This document shows positions 9,724-22,953 of a stretch of 64,000 nucleotides of DNA, piece after piece. A program made the translations under genes and the position numbers. Origin of the DNA: Buchnera aphidicola (Stegophylla sp.) (GTDB lineage Bacteria; Pseudomonadota; Gammaproteobacteria; Enterobacterales; Enterobacteriaceae). Each line of letters begins with the position of its first letter. Within the stretch, counting starts at the first letter, position 1. A model generated the notes under the pieces. That model was not told the origin of the DNA. It ran no database searches and was given only the letters and a program-made list of their open reading frames with translations. The stretch is from contig NZ_CP032998.1 in the NCBI RefSeq assembly GCF_005080785.1, positions 328,203 through 392,202 on the forward strand, given 5' to 3'.

Positions 9724-11153
9724 AAATATCTATTTTTCCATAATGTACCATCCTTAGTATCTTGGAAAATAACATTTAATGCATACAATTTATCACGTAA
9801 TTTATCAGCTTTTTCCCATAATTTATATTTTCTTGCAATATTACGCTTTCTAATTATATCTATAATATAATTATCATGTTGCTGTAAACTATACGATGTA
9901 CAAAAAAAATGACATTGATTTAAAAAATTAATAGGATCTTGATCTAATAAACCAATAATATTAGCTAAATATTTTAGCTGATATGCTAATTGATTAGCTA
10001 AAATAACATTATCATATTTTAAATAAAACTGTATTTTTCTTTCCAATTGAAATAATATTGATAATGCTTTTGGAATATTAAAATCATCATTTAAAGCACT
10101 ATAAAAACAAATAGAAAACTTATTATTATATTGATACAATATATTTGTTGTTAATACTTTATCTTTTAACATACTAGTATACAAAATAAAATATAATTTA
10201 ATTAAAGCATTTTTTGATTTTTCTAAATTCTCTTGAGAATAATATAAAGGACTTCTATAATGTGTAGATAAAAAAAAATAACGAACTACTTCAGAATTAT
10301 ATATTTTTAAAATTTTTTTTAAAATAAGAGCATTATTTAATGATTTTGACATTTTTTTATTTTTTACTAATAACATCCCAACATGAATCCAGAAATGTCC
10401 ATATTGAGTATTATGAAAACAAATAGATTGAGCTCTTTCATTTTCATGATGAGGAAATAAAAGATCTATACCTCCTCCATGAATATCAATATTATTTAAA
10501 AAATAATCATAATTAATTGCAGAACATTCAATATGCCATCCTGGTCTTCCATACCCCCAAGGAGATTTCCAACATGGATCATCTAAACAAACTTGTTTCT
10601 TCCATAAGATAAAGTCTTTACGATCACGTTTAATATTAGATAAATCAATGTTATTAAAATACTTCAATTTTTTTAATGATTGGTTTGAAAATGAACCATA
10701 ATTTAAATAACTAGAAATAGAAAAAACAACATCCCCATTTTTAGCAATATAAGCATGTTTATTTTTTAAAAGTTTTTCTATCATATAAATGATAGTATTA
10801 ATATGATTAGTAGCACGAGGTTGATATTGAGGTAATGTAATGCCTAATTTTTTAAAATCATACAACATATTTGAAATCATACGTTGCGTCAAAGAATATA
10901 TATTTTCTTTATTTATTCTTGATTTTTGAATAATTTTATCATCAATATCAGTAATATTTCGAACATATTTTACTTTATATTGACAATGTTTAAAATATTT
11001 TAGTATCACATCAAAAATAGTAAATGTACGTCCATGACCTATATGACAAGAATCATATACAGTAATACCACATACATACATATTGATTTTTTTTGAACAC
11101 ACAGAAAAAAAAAAATCTTTTTTTCTAGTTAACGTATTAAAAATTTTTAACAT
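9720..11153 (-). CDS. cysS: cysteinyl-tRNA synthetase
   Basis: This class I synthetase charges tRNA-Cys. In the 477 residues the HIGH motif is HIGH at 37-40, and KMSKS appears as KKMSKSLNN near residue 270. Zinc ligands expected for CysRS are visible: C28 (MYVCGIT), a cysteine in WHIECSAI, and HHENE after LLFPH. The C-terminal part continues to the helical anticodon-binding region. It is slightly longer than the 461-residue E. coli enzyme. The stop overlaps the end of convergent folD by four bases. Confidence 0.96.
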   Translation of the reverse strand: MLKIFNTLTRKKDFFFSVCSKKINMYVCGITVYDSCHIGHGRTFTIFDVILKYFKHCQYKVKYVRNITDIDDKIIQKSRINKENIYSLTQRMISNMLYDFKKLGITLPQYQPRATNHINTIIYMIEKLLKNKHAYIAKNGDVVFSISSYLNYGSFSNQSLKKLKYFNNIDLSNIKRDRKDFILWKKQVCLDDPCWKSPWGYGRPGWHIECSAINYDYFLNNIDIHGGGIDLLFPHHENERAQSICFHNTQYGHFWIHVGMLLVKNKKMSKSLNNALILKKILKIYNSEVVRYFFLSTHYRSPLYYSQENLEKSKNALIKLYFILYTSMLKDKVLTTNILYQYNNKFSICFYSALNDDFNIPKALSILFQLERKIQFYLKYDNVILANQLAYQLKYLANIIGLLDQDPINFLNQCHFFCTSYSLQQHDNYIIDIIRKRNIARKYKLWEKADKLRDKLYALNVIFQDTKDGTLWKNRYF

Positions 11154-11259
11154 TATATACTCTATAATATGAAAAAAAATATTAAATATAGATATAAATA
11201 TTTAAAATAATTCCAATTTTATCTAAAATATAAAAAATATTAAAAAATATTTATTTATG

Positions 11260-11292
11260 CCACAGAACGATACTAAAATAATCGAACTGTGG
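11260..11292 (-). terminator. hairpin downstream of cspE
   Basis: The outer arms CCACAG and CTGTGG and inner arms CGAT and ATCG pair around a short loop, with an AA/AA internal mismatch between them. It begins about 47 bases beyond the cspE stop. On the minus strand the hairpin is followed by an A/T-rich run with several T. GC-bearing stems are rare between genes here, which supports a real 3' end structure. Confidence 0.55.
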
Positions 11293-11338
11293 AAAAAAGT
11301 TTATTTAAAATTTTTTAAAATTTATTTATTTATATAAA

Positions 11339-11548
11339 TTATAAGCTAACCACATTAGCTGCTGATGGGCCCTTAGCACCTTCAGTAATCTCAAATTCAA
11401 CACTTTGACCTTCTGATAAAGTCTTAAAACCATTACTCTGTATAGCTGAAAAATGCACAAAAACATCTTTACTACCATCTTCTGGAGTAATAAATCCAAA
11501 CCCTTTTGATTCATTAAACCACTTCACATTCCCTTTAATCTTGGACAT
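11339..11548 (-). CDS. cspE: cold-shock-like RNA chaperone CspE
   Basis: A 69-residue single cold-shock domain that binds single-stranded RNA and melts secondary structure. RNP1 (KGFGFI) and RNP2 (VFVHF) are intact. The sequence differs from E. coli CspE at only a few positions and fits CspE better than CspC, because it begins [16 protein letters not shown] and ends [10 protein letters not shown]. An AAGG lies 17 bases or so upstream of the ATG, so the exact ribosome contact is unclear. Its extreme conservation in such a biased genome suggests strong selection and high expression. Confidence 0.95.
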   Translation of the reverse strand: MSKIKGNVKWFNESKGFGFITPEDGSKDVFVHFSAIQSNGFKTLSEGQSVEFEITEGAKGPSAANVVSL

Positions 11549-11923
11549 CTCTGTACTTCAACCTTGAAAAAATAAAAAAAATAATAAAAAACTAATTTTT
11601 ATATATAAAAATGTATTAAAAAATTCAATACAAAATTATAGTAAAATACAATTACTATTATAATAATGAAGATATTTTAAAATAAAATATATAAATAAAA
11701 ATAAATAATATTAATTACGAATTCATACTATATCATAAAAAAAATTATAACCTTTTACTGTAATCAGTATACAATATTCACATTTACCAATATTAATGAA
11801 TAATATAATTCTATAATTCTATAATTTTATAATTTTATAATTTTATAATTTTATAATTTTATAATTTTATAATTTTATAATTTTATAATTTTATAATTCT
11901 ATAAAAAATAAAATAATACTTCA
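11549..11923. other. non-coding spacer between cspE and 5S rRNA
   Basis: No gene is seen in about 375 bases. The stretch should hold the cspE promoter and the end of the rRNA transcript. Its right half is taken up by a 12-copy octamer array at 11805-11900, listed separately. Confidence 0.6.
11805..11900. repeat. tandem array, 12 copies of an 8-bp unit
   Basis: The unit ATAATTTT repeats without interruption. Copies 3-11 are identical; copies 1, 2 and 12 read ATAATTCT. The array ends 24 bases past the 3' end of 5S rRNA. The octamer length excludes a coding repeat. Such arrays arise and change length by replication slippage, so copy number may vary between strains. Confidence 0.95.
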
Positions 11924-12045
11924 ATATCCTGATAATGTCCTACTCTCACACAGGGAAACCCTGTACTACCATCGGCGTTATAATGTTTCACTTCTGAGTT
12001 CGGTATGGGATCAGGTGGTACCATTACACTATAGTCATCAGGATA
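11924..12045 (-). rRNA. rrf: 5S ribosomal RNA
   Basis: On the minus strand the RNA starts TATCCTGATG and ends ATCAGGATAT, closing helix I. The interior carries the conserved 5S segment CCGAACTCAGAAGTGAAAC and the segment GATGGTAGTAC. Length is about 121, as in E. coli. It is cotranscribed with 23S, 77 bases upstream. A T-rich stretch follows the closing stem and may end transcription. Ends are placed by comparison with E. coli and could be off by a base or two. Confidence 0.95.
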
Positions 12046-12122
12046 TTAAAAATTATATCTTCAACTTATTTTTACTAATAATTTTAAAAATATAAAATTA
12101 ATAAAAACAACTCTGGTGTTGT

Positions 12123-15044
<2,922 letters not shown>

Positions 15045-15072
15045 TTACAACCCACAGGTGTTTTTATTAATT

Positions 15073-15089
15073 TATATTGTAAAAGAACA
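15073..15089 (-). promoter_or_regulatory. boxA-like antitermination site
   Basis: On the minus strand, between tRNA-Glu and 23S, the sequence TGTTCTTTTACAATATA closely resembles the rRNA boxA of E. coli (TGCTCTTTAACAATTTA). In E. coli boxA binds NusB and ribosomal protein S10 to keep polymerase from stopping in rRNA. It lies about 30 bases before the mature 23S 5' end, as in the E. coli 16S-23S spacer. Confidence 0.6.
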
Positions 15090-15199
15090 TATGAAAAAAT
15101 TCATACTAATACAAACTAAAAACTATAAAACATAATAACACATTATTGAATTAAAGTATAAAACTTTATATATAAAAATTTAAATATTAATTATTTTCG

Positions 15200-15272
15200 C
15201 GTCCCCTAGGGGATTTGAACCCCTGTTGCCGCCATGAAAGGGCGATGTCCTAGACCTCTAGACGAAGGGGAC
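15200..15272 (-). tRNA. tRNA-Glu (anticodon UUC)
   Basis: A full cloverleaf on the minus strand runs from GTCCCCT to AGGGGAC plus discriminator G. The anticodon loop CTTTCAT gives TTC. It is nearly identical to E. coli tRNA-Glu. It sits first in the rRNA transcript before 23S, the position it has in other Buchnera. CCA is not encoded. Confidence 0.97.
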
Positions 15273-15341
15273 AAAAATAATAAAATATTATTTTAATATA
15301 CAAATAATAAAATATATAAATTCAATAATTACAATTTATAA

Positions 15342-15369
15342 TTGTTACAGAATACTATAAAAAAGTCAA
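15342..15369 (-). promoter_or_regulatory. candidate rRNA operon promoter
   Basis: On the minus strand TTGACT (15364-15369) is followed after 16 bases by TAACAA (15342-15347). It lies between the aroE stop and tRNA-Glu, about 70 bases before the tRNA, where a promoter for tRNA-Glu, 23S and 5S is required if they are not read through from aroE. Five of six -35 bases match consensus; the -10 is weaker. Confidence 0.5.
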
Positions 15370-15391
15370 GTTTTTTATATTATAAATTATT

Positions 15392-16243
15392 TTATTTTTT
15401 TATTCTATATGTCTTATTTCGATTTAAAAAATTAATTACTAACTCAATATTAGGTAATATACGATTCCAACAATAAAAAGAATATGCTGCTTGACTAACT
15501 AACATACCAATACCATCAGAATAACATCTTGCTCCTAAATTTTTACACCATTTTAAAAAAAACGTCAAATCATCACTATAACAAATATCATAAAAACTTG
15601 TTTTATTAGAATCAAACGACATAGAAGGAATAAAAAAATCATCATTTTTATGAGTAACAAAAGAAGTTGTATGAATTACTAAATTATATCTCACTCTATT
15701 GAGTTGGCATAATTCAATAACCTTAATAAATCCTAAATGTTGAAAACATGATACGATATTATTAGCATTTTCTACTGTACGATTTAAAACATAAACAAAA
15801 CAATTGGAATATAATAAATACGGTATAATTCCTCTAGCCGCCCCACCAGAACCAATAACAAGAATATGAAACCCTGCATTGATATAATTTAATCTCCTCA
15901 AATCATACAACAATCCAATACCATCCGTATTATCACCTAAAATTTGTTTATTTTCCATCATTTTTAGTGTATTGACTGCACCAGAAATATAAGCTCTTTT
16001 TGTCAATAAATGAGCAAAATTATATGCTTTTTTTTTAAAAGGAACTGTAATATTAGCTCCTAAACCTCGAGACTTAAAAAAAATATCAATAACTTTATAA
16101 AAACTATTATTCTCAACGTTTTGAATATTATAACAAAAATCTAAATTTACCTGTTGAGCAAATAAATGATAAATTATTGGCGACTTAGAATGCTGTACAG
16201 GATTACCAAAAAGTACATAATTACCTTTCTGAAGATAAATCAT
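15392..16243 (-). CDS. aroE: shikimate dehydrogenase
   Basis: AroE reduces 3-dehydroshikimate to shikimate with NADPH, the fourth step toward chorismate. The active-site segments are present: FGNPVQHSKSP with the SKS pair, NITVPFKK with the catalytic lysine, and LGDNTDG with the aspartate. The NADP loop is GSGGAARG. The frame is open to an ATG at 16285, but starting at 16243 puts FGNP near the N-terminus as in E. coli and has GGA about ten bases upstream. This gives 283 residues (E. coli 272). With aroB and aroK in this window it feeds the tryptophan branch started by TrpE/TrpG. Confidence 0.94.
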   Translation of the reverse strand: MIYLQKGNYVLFGNPVQHSKSPIIYHLFAQQVNLDFCYNIQNVENNSFYKVIDIFFKSRGLGANITVPFKKKAYNFAHLLTKRAYISGAVNTLKMMENKQILGDNTDGIGLLYDLRRLNYINAGFHILVIGSGGAARGIIPYLLYSNCFVYVLNRTVENANNIVSCFQHLGFIKVIELCQLNRVRYNLVIHTTSFVTHKNDDFFIPSMSFDSNKTSFYDICYSDDLTFFLKWCKNLGARCYSDGIGMLVSQAAYSFYCWNRILPNIELVINFLNRNKTYRIKK

Positions 16244-16432
16244 ATTAAATATTCCAAAATATAATAATTTTATAATTACCATCAATAAAAAATAAATTAA
16301 AATAATAAATAAATATTCTATTCATAAAATATCACCATTTTAAAATTATTATATGATTAAACTATATAAAATATTTAATATATTATCTGAAGAAAAATTA
16401 TAATATATAAAACACTTTAACATTTAAAAAAT

Positions 16433-16873
16433 ATGTCCATTTTAAAAATACTAAAATACCCAGATAAAAGATTAAGACGAATAGCACAACCCGTAAATAA
16501 AATCAATAAAAAAATACAAAATATTATTAATAATATGTTTGAAACTATGTATAAACACCAAGGTATTGGATTAGCAGCAACACAAGTCAATATCAATTTA
16601 AAGATTATAGTTATTGATAAAATTCATCCATACAATGATCAATTAGTTTTGATTAACCCCAAAATAATCTATACATACGATACAACCAGTACAATAGAAG
16701 GATGTTTATCACTTCCAGGCATAAATAAAAAAATTATTCGATCAAAAATAATTAAAATTCAAGCATTAAATTATTATGGAAAAAAAATTACCTTACAAGC
16801 TGAATCATTATTATCCATTTGTATACAACACGAAATAGATCATTTAACAGGAAAATTATTAATAGATTACTAA
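16433..16873 (+). CDS. def: peptide deformylase
   Basis: Def removes the formyl group from nascent proteins, using a metal ion. The three family motifs are clear: GIGLAATQ near residues 43-50, EGCLSLPG near 88, and QHEIDH near 130, giving the metal ligands Cys, His and His and the catalytic Glu. The 146 residues are fewer than the 169 of E. coli, because the C-terminal helix extension is missing. fmt follows 26 bases later, preserving the def-fmt pair. Confidence 0.95.
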   Translation: MSILKILKYPDKRLRRIAQPVNKINKKIQNIINNMFETMYKHQGIGLAATQVNINLKIIVIDKIHPYNDQLVLINPKIIYTYDTTSTIEGCLSLPGINKKIIRSKIIKIQALNYYGKKITLQAESLLSICIQHEIDHLTGKLLIDY

Positions 16874-16899
16874 AATATTTCTATTTAAAGGAAAAAATT

Positions 16900-17856
16900 A
16901 TGTCCCATAAATATCATCACGAAAAACCATTAAAAATAATTTTTGCAGGAACAATGGACTTTTCTGCACATTATTTAAATCTATTATTACTTTCACATCA
17001 TACAGTATCAGTCATATTAACAAAAAAAAAAACAAAAAACAATATATCACCCATACAAATATTATCCAACAATTATAATATACCAATACTAACACCTAAA
17101 TCATTAAAAAAAAAAAAAATATTAAAAAAAATTAGAAAAATAATATCCAATATCATTATTGTGATTGCATACGGAATTATTATACCAAAAGATATATTAA
17201 ATATATTCCCAAAACAATTTATTAATATACATACTTCATTACTTCCCCAATTAAGGGGAGCAGCTCCTATACAATGGTCCATATTGAATGGAGACCACAA
17301 AACAGGAATTACAATAATACAAATGGACAAACAAATAGATACAGGAAAAATATTATACCAAAAACCATATAATATTAAAAAAAATGAAACAATAACCAGT
17401 TTAACAAAAAAATTATCTAATATCGGTATACAAAAAATATTAAATATCATTAATAATATACATAATAAAAAATATATACCTCAAGAACAAAATCATAAAC
17501 ACACAACGTATGCAATAAAAACCACAAAAAAAATGGCTGAAATAAACTTTTTTATAAGCGCAAAAAATATAGAAAAAATGATACGCTCTTTAAACCCTAA
17601 TCCAGGAACATATATTACAATTAAAAATAAAAACATTAAAATCTTAGAAGTAAAAATTTTAAAAAACAAAAAAAAATATCAAATTGGCGAAATTATTAAA
17701 ATCAATAATAAAGGAATTCAAATACAAACAATCAAAAATATAATAAATATTACAAAAATCCAAATACCAGGAAAAAAAATTATACAAGTATCCGAATTTA
17801 TTAACTCCCACCAAAAAATATTTTTTAAAAAAAAAATTTTAAACAATAAAAAATAA
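16900..17856 (+). CDS. fmt: methionyl-tRNA formyltransferase
   Basis: Fmt formylates initiator Met-tRNA from 10-formyl-THF, so it depends on FolD in this same window. Motifs include FAGTMDF at the N-terminus, the catalytic NIHTSLLPQLRGAAPI (Asn, His) and MDKQIDTG (Asp). An upstream in-frame ATG at 16819 lies inside def. The ATG at 16900 has AAAGGA ahead of it and aligns with the E. coli start, giving 318 residues. A run of 14 A at 17106-17119 encodes lysines in frame. The C-terminal domain is very lysine- and isoleucine-rich, the usual A/T drift. Confidence 0.94.
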   Translation: MSHKYHHEKPLKIIFAGTMDFSAHYLNLLLLSHHTVSVILTKKKTKNNISPIQILSNNYNIPILTPKSLKKKKILKKIRKIISNIIIVIAYGIIIPKDILNIFPKQFINIHTSLLPQLRGAAPIQWSILNGDHKTGITIIQMDKQIDTGKILYQKPYNIKKNETITSLTKKLSNIGIQKILNIINNIHNKKYIPQEQNHKHTTYAIKTTKKMAEINFFISAKNIEKMIRSLNPNPGTYITIKNKNIKILEVKILKNKKKYQIGEIIKINNKGIQIQTIKNIINITKIQIPGKKIIQVSEFINSHQKIFFKKKILNNKK

Positions 17857-17894
17857 ACATAAAAATAAAATTAAAAAAATATCAATTTGAATAT

Positions 17895-18254
17895 TTATCC
17901 ACGATGAGTTAACCGAATATAAGCCATAGGAGCTTGATCACCCGTTCGAAATCCACATTTTAAAATTTGTGTATAACCTCCAGGACGATCTACAAAATAT
18001 GGACCAATATTACTAAATAACTTATGTACAATCACTTTATTACGAATTTGAGAAAACACCAATCTCCTATTACTTACATTATCCACTTTAGACACAGTAA
18101 TTAACGGTTCAACAATCATACGTAATTCTTTAGCCTTAGGTAAAGTGGTCTGAATAATTTCATATTGTAATAATGAACATACCATATTACTAAACATCGA
18201 TCTCAAATGACTGGAATTACGGTTTAAACAACGTCCACTTTTTCTATGTCTCAT
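17895..18254 (-). CDS. rplQ: 50S ribosomal protein L17
   Basis: The last gene of the alpha operon. The 119 residues start [17 protein letters not shown], very near the E. coli N-terminus, and include FLAYEI-like [19 protein letters not shown]. coli L17 has 127 residues; the acidic tail is shorter here. It ends 38 bases from convergent fmt. AAGGGT precedes the ATG. Confidence 0.97.
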   Translation of the reverse strand: MRHRKSGRCLNRNSSHLRSMFSNMVCSLLQYEIIQTTLPKAKELRMIVEPLITVSKVDNVSNRRLVFSQIRNKVIVHKLFSNIGPYFVDRPGGYTQILKCGFRTGDQAPMAYIRLTHRG

Positions 18255-18299
18255 AAATACCCTTATATCAAATATATCAAGATATTAAATAAACAAGTT

Positions 18300-19289
18300 T
18301 TATTTTTTAGTAATACTTTTAGGCGGCCAATTTTTCAATTTCATGCCTAAAGACAATCCTCTCGAAGATAATATATCTTTAATTTCCGCTAAAGACTTTT
18401 TACCTAAATTTGGTGTTCTTAACAACTCTATTTCAGTTTTTTGCACTAAATCACCAATATAACGAACAGACTCTGCCTTTAAGCAATTAGCTGAACGCAC
18501 TGTCAATTCTAAATCATCCACTAATCTTAACAAAATTGGTTCAAACTCTGATGACTTGTCTGCCGATTCCACATTTGAAGAGATACATAAATCGACAAAT
18601 GATTGTAACTGATCTGTTAATATTGTTGCAGAATAACGAATCGCTTCTTCAGGATCAATTGTTCCATTAGTATCTAATTCAATAATTAATCGATCTAAAT
18701 CAATACGATTTTCGACTCTAATAGATTCAACAGAATATGAAACACGTTCTATAGGACTATAACAAGCATCTAATAGCATATATCCAAGATTTCTACTTTT
18801 ATGACTCCGTTTAACTCGAGATGTTGCAGGAACATATCCAATACCATATTCAACTTTTATACTCATAACAATAGATGATGTTTCATGCGTTAAATGACAA
18901 ATAATTTGATTTGAATTAACAATTTCAACATTCTCATCGTAAATAATATCAGATGCAAAAACTGGACCACGCCCTTTTTTAACTAATTTTAACATCACTG
19001 TCTCTTGGCCATATACTCTAATTGCTAAAGATTTTAAATTTAACAATATTTGTAAAATATCTTCTTGTACACCTTCTTTAGAACTATATTCATGTAATAT
19101 ACCATCAATAAATACCTCAGTAATCGCATAACCTGGCATAGAAGAAAGTAAAATTCTTCGTAATGCATTCCCAAGAGTATAACCAAAACCTTTCTCTAAA
19201 GGTTCTAAAACAACTTTCATATTAGTAGCACTAATTTGTTGAATATCTACTATACGAGGTTTTAAAAATTTTTTTAAAAAAATATTCAT
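18300..19289 (-). CDS. rpoA: RNA polymerase alpha subunit
   Basis: Alpha nucleates polymerase assembly and contacts promoters. At 329 residues it equals E. coli alpha. The N-terminal dimerisation domain includes [15 protein letters not shown] (the R45 region). The C-terminal domain keeps [11 protein letters not shown] with the DNA-contacting arginine (R265 in E. coli) and [17 protein letters not shown]-element recognition should therefore still be possible although most transcription factors are gone. It sits between rpsD and rplQ in the ancestral alpha operon. Confidence 0.98.
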   Translation of the reverse strand: MNIFLKKFLKPRIVDIQQISATNMKVVLEPLEKGFGYTLGNALRRILLSSMPGYAITEVFIDGILHEYSSKEGVQEDILQILLNLKSLAIRVYGQETVMLKLVKKGRGPVFASDIIYDENVEIVNSNQIICHLTHETSSIVMSIKVEYGIGYVPATSRVKRSHKSRNLGYMLLDACYSPIERVSYSVESIRVENRIDLDRLIIELDTNGTIDPEEAIRYSATILTDQLQSFVDLCISSNVESADKSSEFEPILLRLVDDLELTVRSANCLKAESVRYIGDLVQKTEIELLRTPNLGKKSLAEIKDILSSRGLSLGMKLKNWPPKSITKK

Positions 19290-19320
19290 TTAAACGCTCT
19301 CTAATTAATTGTACTATAAT

Positions 19321-19941
19321 CTATTTAGAATATAATTCAATAATAAGATGTTCATTAATTTCTGAGGATAACTCAGATCGATCAGGATAACGATAAAATA
19401 TACCTTCCATGTTTTTACTATCCACTTTTATCCAATTAAATTGTTCTCGTGTTTGAGATAATGATAAAGAATAATGAATTCTTTTTTTATTTTTAAATTT
19501 TTCTCTAACTTTTACACAATCATTCGGTAATAAACGATATGAAGCAATATTTACGATACGATCATTTACCATAATAAACTTATGATTAATTAATTGTCTA
19601 GACTCATAACGTGTTGCACCAAAACCCAAACGATAAACTACATTATCTAACCGACTTTCTAATAATACTAATAAATTTTCTCCAGTATTACCTTTTAATT
19701 TAGAAGCTAATTTATAATAATTTCTAAATTGACGCTCTAAAATTCCATATAAACGACGCACTTTTTGCTTCTCTCTTAATTGAATACCATATTCAGATAA
19801 TCTATTTCTACGAAAACCATGTTGTCCAGGTAATTGATTTAGTTTACACTTTGTTTCAATAGTACGATGACCAGATTTTAAAAATAAATCTATATTTTCA
19901 CGACGACTCAATTTTAACTTCGGGCCTAAATATTTTGCCAT
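19321..19941 (-). CDS. rpsD: 30S ribosomal protein S4
   Basis: S4 is a primary 16S-binding protein that starts 30S assembly and, in E. coli, represses the alpha operon. The 206 residues equal E. coli. Clear segments are [15 protein letters not shown] at the start and [18 protein letters not shown] of the S4 RNA-binding domain. It lies 26 bases after rpsK. Whether it still regulates its operon cannot be seen. Confidence 0.98.
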   Translation of the reverse strand: MAKYLGPKLKLSRRENIDLFLKSGHRTIETKCKLNQLPGQHGFRRNRLSEYGIQLREKQKVRRLYGILERQFRNYYKLASKLKGNTGENLLVLLESRLDNVVYRLGFGATRYESRQLINHKFIMVNDRIVNIASYRLLPNDCVKVREKFKNKKRIHYSLSLSQTREQFNWIKVDSKNMEGIFYRYPDRSELSSEINEHLIIELYSK

Positions 19942-19967
19942 ATATTATCTCTCACAAATGATTTAAA

Positions 19968-20357
19968 TTAAACACGACGCCTTTTAGGAGGACGACATCC
20001 ATTATGCGGAATAGGAGTAATATCTATAATATTCGTAATACGAAAACCAGCAGTATGTAATGCACGAATTGTAGATTCTCGGCCTGGTCCAGGTCCTTTG
20101 ACCATAACTTCTAAATTTTTAATTCCATAATCTTTAACAAAATTAATACATCTTTCAGTCGCTACTTGTGCTGCAAAAGGTGTAGATTTTCTTGAACCAC
20201 GAAAACCAGATCCTCCGGATGTAGCCCAACCTAAAGCATTACCATAACGATCTGTAATAGTCACTATAGTATTATTAAAAGATGCATGAATATAAGCAAT
20301 ACCATCTAAAATTTGTTTTTTGATACGTTTTTTAAAACGTGAAGAAGATTTTTTCAT
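19968..20357 (-). CDS. rpsK: 30S ribosomal protein S11
   Basis: S11 lies on the 30S platform near the mRNA exit. The 129 residues match the family length. Hallmarks are [20 protein letters not shown] in the middle and ending [13 protein letters not shown]. It follows rpsM by 20 bases in the alpha operon. Confidence 0.98.
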   Translation of the reverse strand: MKKSSSRFKKRIKKQILDGIAYIHASFNNTIVTITDRYGNALGWATSGGSGFRGSRKSTPFAAQVATERCINFVKDYGIKNLEVMVKGPGPGRESTIRALHTAGFRITNIIDITPIPHNGCRPPKRRRV

Positions 20358-20377
20358 AATTAAAATTCTCTATAAAA

Positions 20378-20734
20378 TTATTTTTTTATTAGCTTTCTAG
20401 GACCTTTTCTAGTCCGAGCATTTGTTTTAGTTCTTTGTCCTCGAACAGGTAAACTTCTACGATGTCTTAAACCTCGATAACAACCTAAATCCATTAATCG
20501 TTTAATATTTAATGTTATTTCCCTTCTTAAATCTCCTTCTACAACAAATTTTATAATAGCATCTCGTATTAAATCTAATTGTTGTTCACTCAATTCGCCA
20601 ATTTTAGTTTTTTCTAATATACCACAATTCATACAAATACTCTTAGATCGTGTTCTACCTATTCCATATATTAATCTTAATGCAATAACAGTATGTTTAT
20701 GATCGGGAATATTTATTCCTGAAATACGAACCAT
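20378..20734 (-). CDS. rpsM: 30S ribosomal protein S13
   Basis: S13 is in the 30S head and forms bridges to the large subunit. The 118 residues begin [14 protein letters not shown] as expected and carry the tail [15 protein letters not shown] that reaches toward the P site. It is the first gene of the alpha operon. A GGAGG sequence lies upstream of the ATG. A 69-base gap separates it from rpmJ. Confidence 0.98.
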   Translation of the reverse strand: MVRISGINIPDHKHTVIALRLIYGIGRTRSKSICMNCGILEKTKIGELSEQQLDLIRDAIIKFVVEGDLRREITLNIKRLMDLGCYRGLRHRRSLPVRGQRTKTNARTRKGPRKLIKK

Positions 20735-20803
20735 AAAATATACACCTCCATAATAATTATAATAAAAATTACTTATTATAATATAAAAAGTATAAATTAT
20801 TAA

Positions 20804-20920
20804 TTACCCTTGACGTTGTTTATGTTTAGGATAATTTTTACAAATAACACGAACAATATTATTTCTCTTTACAATTTTACAACTACGACACAATTTTTTA
20901 ACCGATGTTCTAACTTTCAT
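20804..20920 (-). CDS. rpmJ: 50S ribosomal protein L36
   Basis: A 38-codon gene between secY and rpsM, short enough to be overlooked. The translation starts [15 protein letters not shown] and ends [10 protein letters not shown]. The zinc-ribbon ligands are present: CRSC, a later Cys in VICKN, and a His. Length equals E. coli L36, and the position at the end of the spc operon is ancestral. Confidence 0.97.
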   Translation of the reverse strand: MKVRTSVKKLCRSCKIVKRNNIVRVICKNYPKHKQRQG

Positions 20921-20970
20921 AATTTTACCATATATTAAACTACATTTATCACATTATCATCAATATAATT

Positions 20971-22302
20971 TTAAAATTTTAAATTACTAACATTCAAATT
21001 AGATTTTTTTAAAATTGAATTATATTGTTTTGACATAATTAAAGTTTGTACTTGTGTAATAAAATCCATAATAACAACTGTTACAATTAATAATGTAGTA
21101 CCTCCAAAATAAAATGGAACATGCATAAAAAATCTCATACAATCAGGAAGAAGACAAATACATAACATATATAAAGAACCAATAAAAGTTAATTTAAGTA
21201 CTATATTACTAATATATTTCGAAGTTTGTTCTCCAGGGCGAACACCTAAAATAAAAGCTCCAGATTTTTTTAAATATTCAGAAGTTTCACGAGCATTAAA
21301 CGATAAATGAGAGTAAAAAAAACAAAAGAAAACAATCAAAAAAGAATAAATTATCATATATAATACATTACCGGGTTGTAAATATGAAAGTAATTTAATT
21401 AATACAAAACATTTATAACTTGTACCTATCCATAATAAAATAGTCATAGGAAACACAATAACACTAGAAGCAAAAATAGCCGGTATTACACCAGACATAT
21501 TTATTTTTAATGGTAAATAAGTATTCTGAACAGAATACATTTTTTGTACTTTATGTTGATGCACATAATTCAAAATAATTTTCCGATGACTTCTTTCCAT
21601 AATAACAACTAAAAAAATAACAAAAAAAATAACTAATGGAATTACCAACAACAACAACAAACTTAATTCACCACTATATATTTTATTAATAGTATTTTCA
21701 ATAACCATAGGTAAACTAGATATAATACCAATAAAAATAATAACTGAAACCCCATTGCCAATACCAAATTCAGTAATTAATTCACCCAACCACATTAATA
21801 TCATCGTTCCAGTTAATAAACTCATTGAAGCAATAATATAAAAACATAAATTAGGATTCATTACTAATCCTTGCATACCGGGTATATTAGGTAATGTACT
21901 ACTAATACCAATAGATTGTAATATACATAAAAAACAAGTCAAATATCTAGTATATTGAGCAATTTTATATTTTCCTAATTCACCATCTTTTTGAATATCC
22001 GATAATCGTGAATTTAATAATATTAACAATTGCATAATAATTGATGATGAAATATAAGGCATTATTCCCAAAGAAAATATAGAAGCCCGGCTTAATGCGC
22101 CGCCAGAAAACATATTAAATATATCAACAGCAGTACCTTTTTGATCATAAAATGCATTCTCTAAAACAGTATTATCAATTCCAGGAATAGGAATAAAAGA
22201 ACCAATTCTAAAAATTACTATTGAAAAAATTAAAAAAAAAATCCGATTTTTTAATTCTATTATATTATTATTATAAAAAAATTTTTTTTTTTGTTTCAAC
22301 AT
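20971..22302 (-). CDS. secY: protein translocase subunit SecY
   Basis: SecY forms the protein-conducting channel of the inner membrane. The 443 residues equal E. coli SecY and show about ten hydrophobic segments. Signature regions are IPIPGID near the start, the plug and GG segment NMFSGGALSRASIFSLGIMP, and the cytoplasmic loop LGVRPGEQTSKY, where R357-type contacts with SecA occur. It follows rplO by ten bases. Sec-dependent export is the main route left in Buchnera. Confidence 0.97.
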   Translation of the reverse strand: MLKQKKKFFYNNNIIELKNRIFFLIFSIVIFRIGSFIPIPGIDNTVLENAFYDQKGTAVDIFNMFSGGALSRASIFSLGIMPYISSSIIMQLLILLNSRLSDIQKDGELGKYKIAQYTRYLTCFLCILQSIGISSTLPNIPGMQGLVMNPNLCFYIIASMSLLTGTMILMWLGELITEFGIGNGVSVIIFIGIISSLPMVIENTINKIYSGELSLLLLLVIPLVIFFVIFLVVIMERSHRKIILNYVHQHKVQKMYSVQNTYLPLKINMSGVIPAIFASSVIVFPMTILLWIGTSYKCFVLIKLLSYLQPGNVLYMIIYSFLIVFFCFFYSHLSFNARETSEYLKKSGAFILGVRPGEQTSKYISNIVLKLTFIGSLYMLCICLLPDCMRFFMHVPFYFGGTTLLIVTVVIMDFITQVQTLIMSKQYNSILKKSNLNVSNLKF

Positions 22303-22311
22303 TTATGTTAA

Positions 22312-22749
22312 TTAATCCTCAATTTTACCGCCTAAAGATTGAAGAACAGAATAAGCACCTTTTGTAACTTTTAATCCCTGAATCACAAACGATGTTTTAT
22401 CTAACAATCCGGAACAAATAATTTTTACATATTTAACATTTTTTTTAATAACATGAAATTTTTTTAAAACATGTATATTAATATGATTTACAGAGATATT
22501 TTGTAACTCAGATAACCTAACTTCGTCAGTAACTATTTTTTTTTGAGAGACAAAACCAAATTTTGGGATACGACGATAAAAAGGAGTCTGACCACCTTCA
22601 AATCCTCGTCTAATACTCGCACCTGATCTCGATTTTTGACCTTTATGACCACGACCAGATGTTTTACCAAGACCAGAACCTATACCTCGACCAACTCTTA
22701 CCTTAAATTTTCGTGAACCTACATTAGGTTTCAAAGTATTTAAATACAA
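22312..22749 (-). CDS. rplO: 50S ribosomal protein L15
   Basis: A late-assembly large-subunit protein. The 145 residues (E. coli 144) contain the glycine-arginine stretch [20 protein letters not shown] near the N-terminus. Its start lies four bases after rpmD ends, with GGAGG upstream, consistent with translational coupling in the spc operon. Confidence 0.97.
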   Translation of the reverse strand: MYLNTLKPNVGSRKFKVRVGRGIGSGLGKTSGRGHKGQKSRSGASIRRGFEGGQTPFYRRIPKFGFVSQKKIVTDEVRLSELQNISVNHINIHVLKKFHVIKKNVKYVKIICSGLLDKTSFVIQGLKVTKGAYSVLQSLGGKIED

Positions 22750-22753
22750 TTTA

Positions 22754-22945
22754 TTATCCCTCCTGTATATGTACTATATGAGAAATTTTATTTACCATAC
22801 CTCGAATAGAAGGACTATCTTCTCGTTCCACAACATCACCAATATGACGTAATCCTAAACCCAATAAAGTACGTCTATGTTTTTTTAAACATCCTATTTT
22901 ACTTTTTACCTGAATAATTTTTATTTTTTTTGTATTAATAATCAT
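22754..22945 (-). CDS. rpmD: 50S ribosomal protein L30
   Basis: A small protein, 63 residues against 59 in E. coli. It contains [18 protein letters not shown] and [20 protein letters not shown], both typical of L30. It lies between rpsE and rplO, as in the ancestral spc operon. The few extra residues are at the N-terminus, so the true start could be one of two nearby codons. Confidence 0.95.
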   Translation of the reverse strand: MIINTKKIKIIQVKSKIGCLKKHRRTLLGLGLRHIGDVVEREDSPSIRGMVNKISHIVHIQEG

Positions 22946-22953
22946 AAAATATA

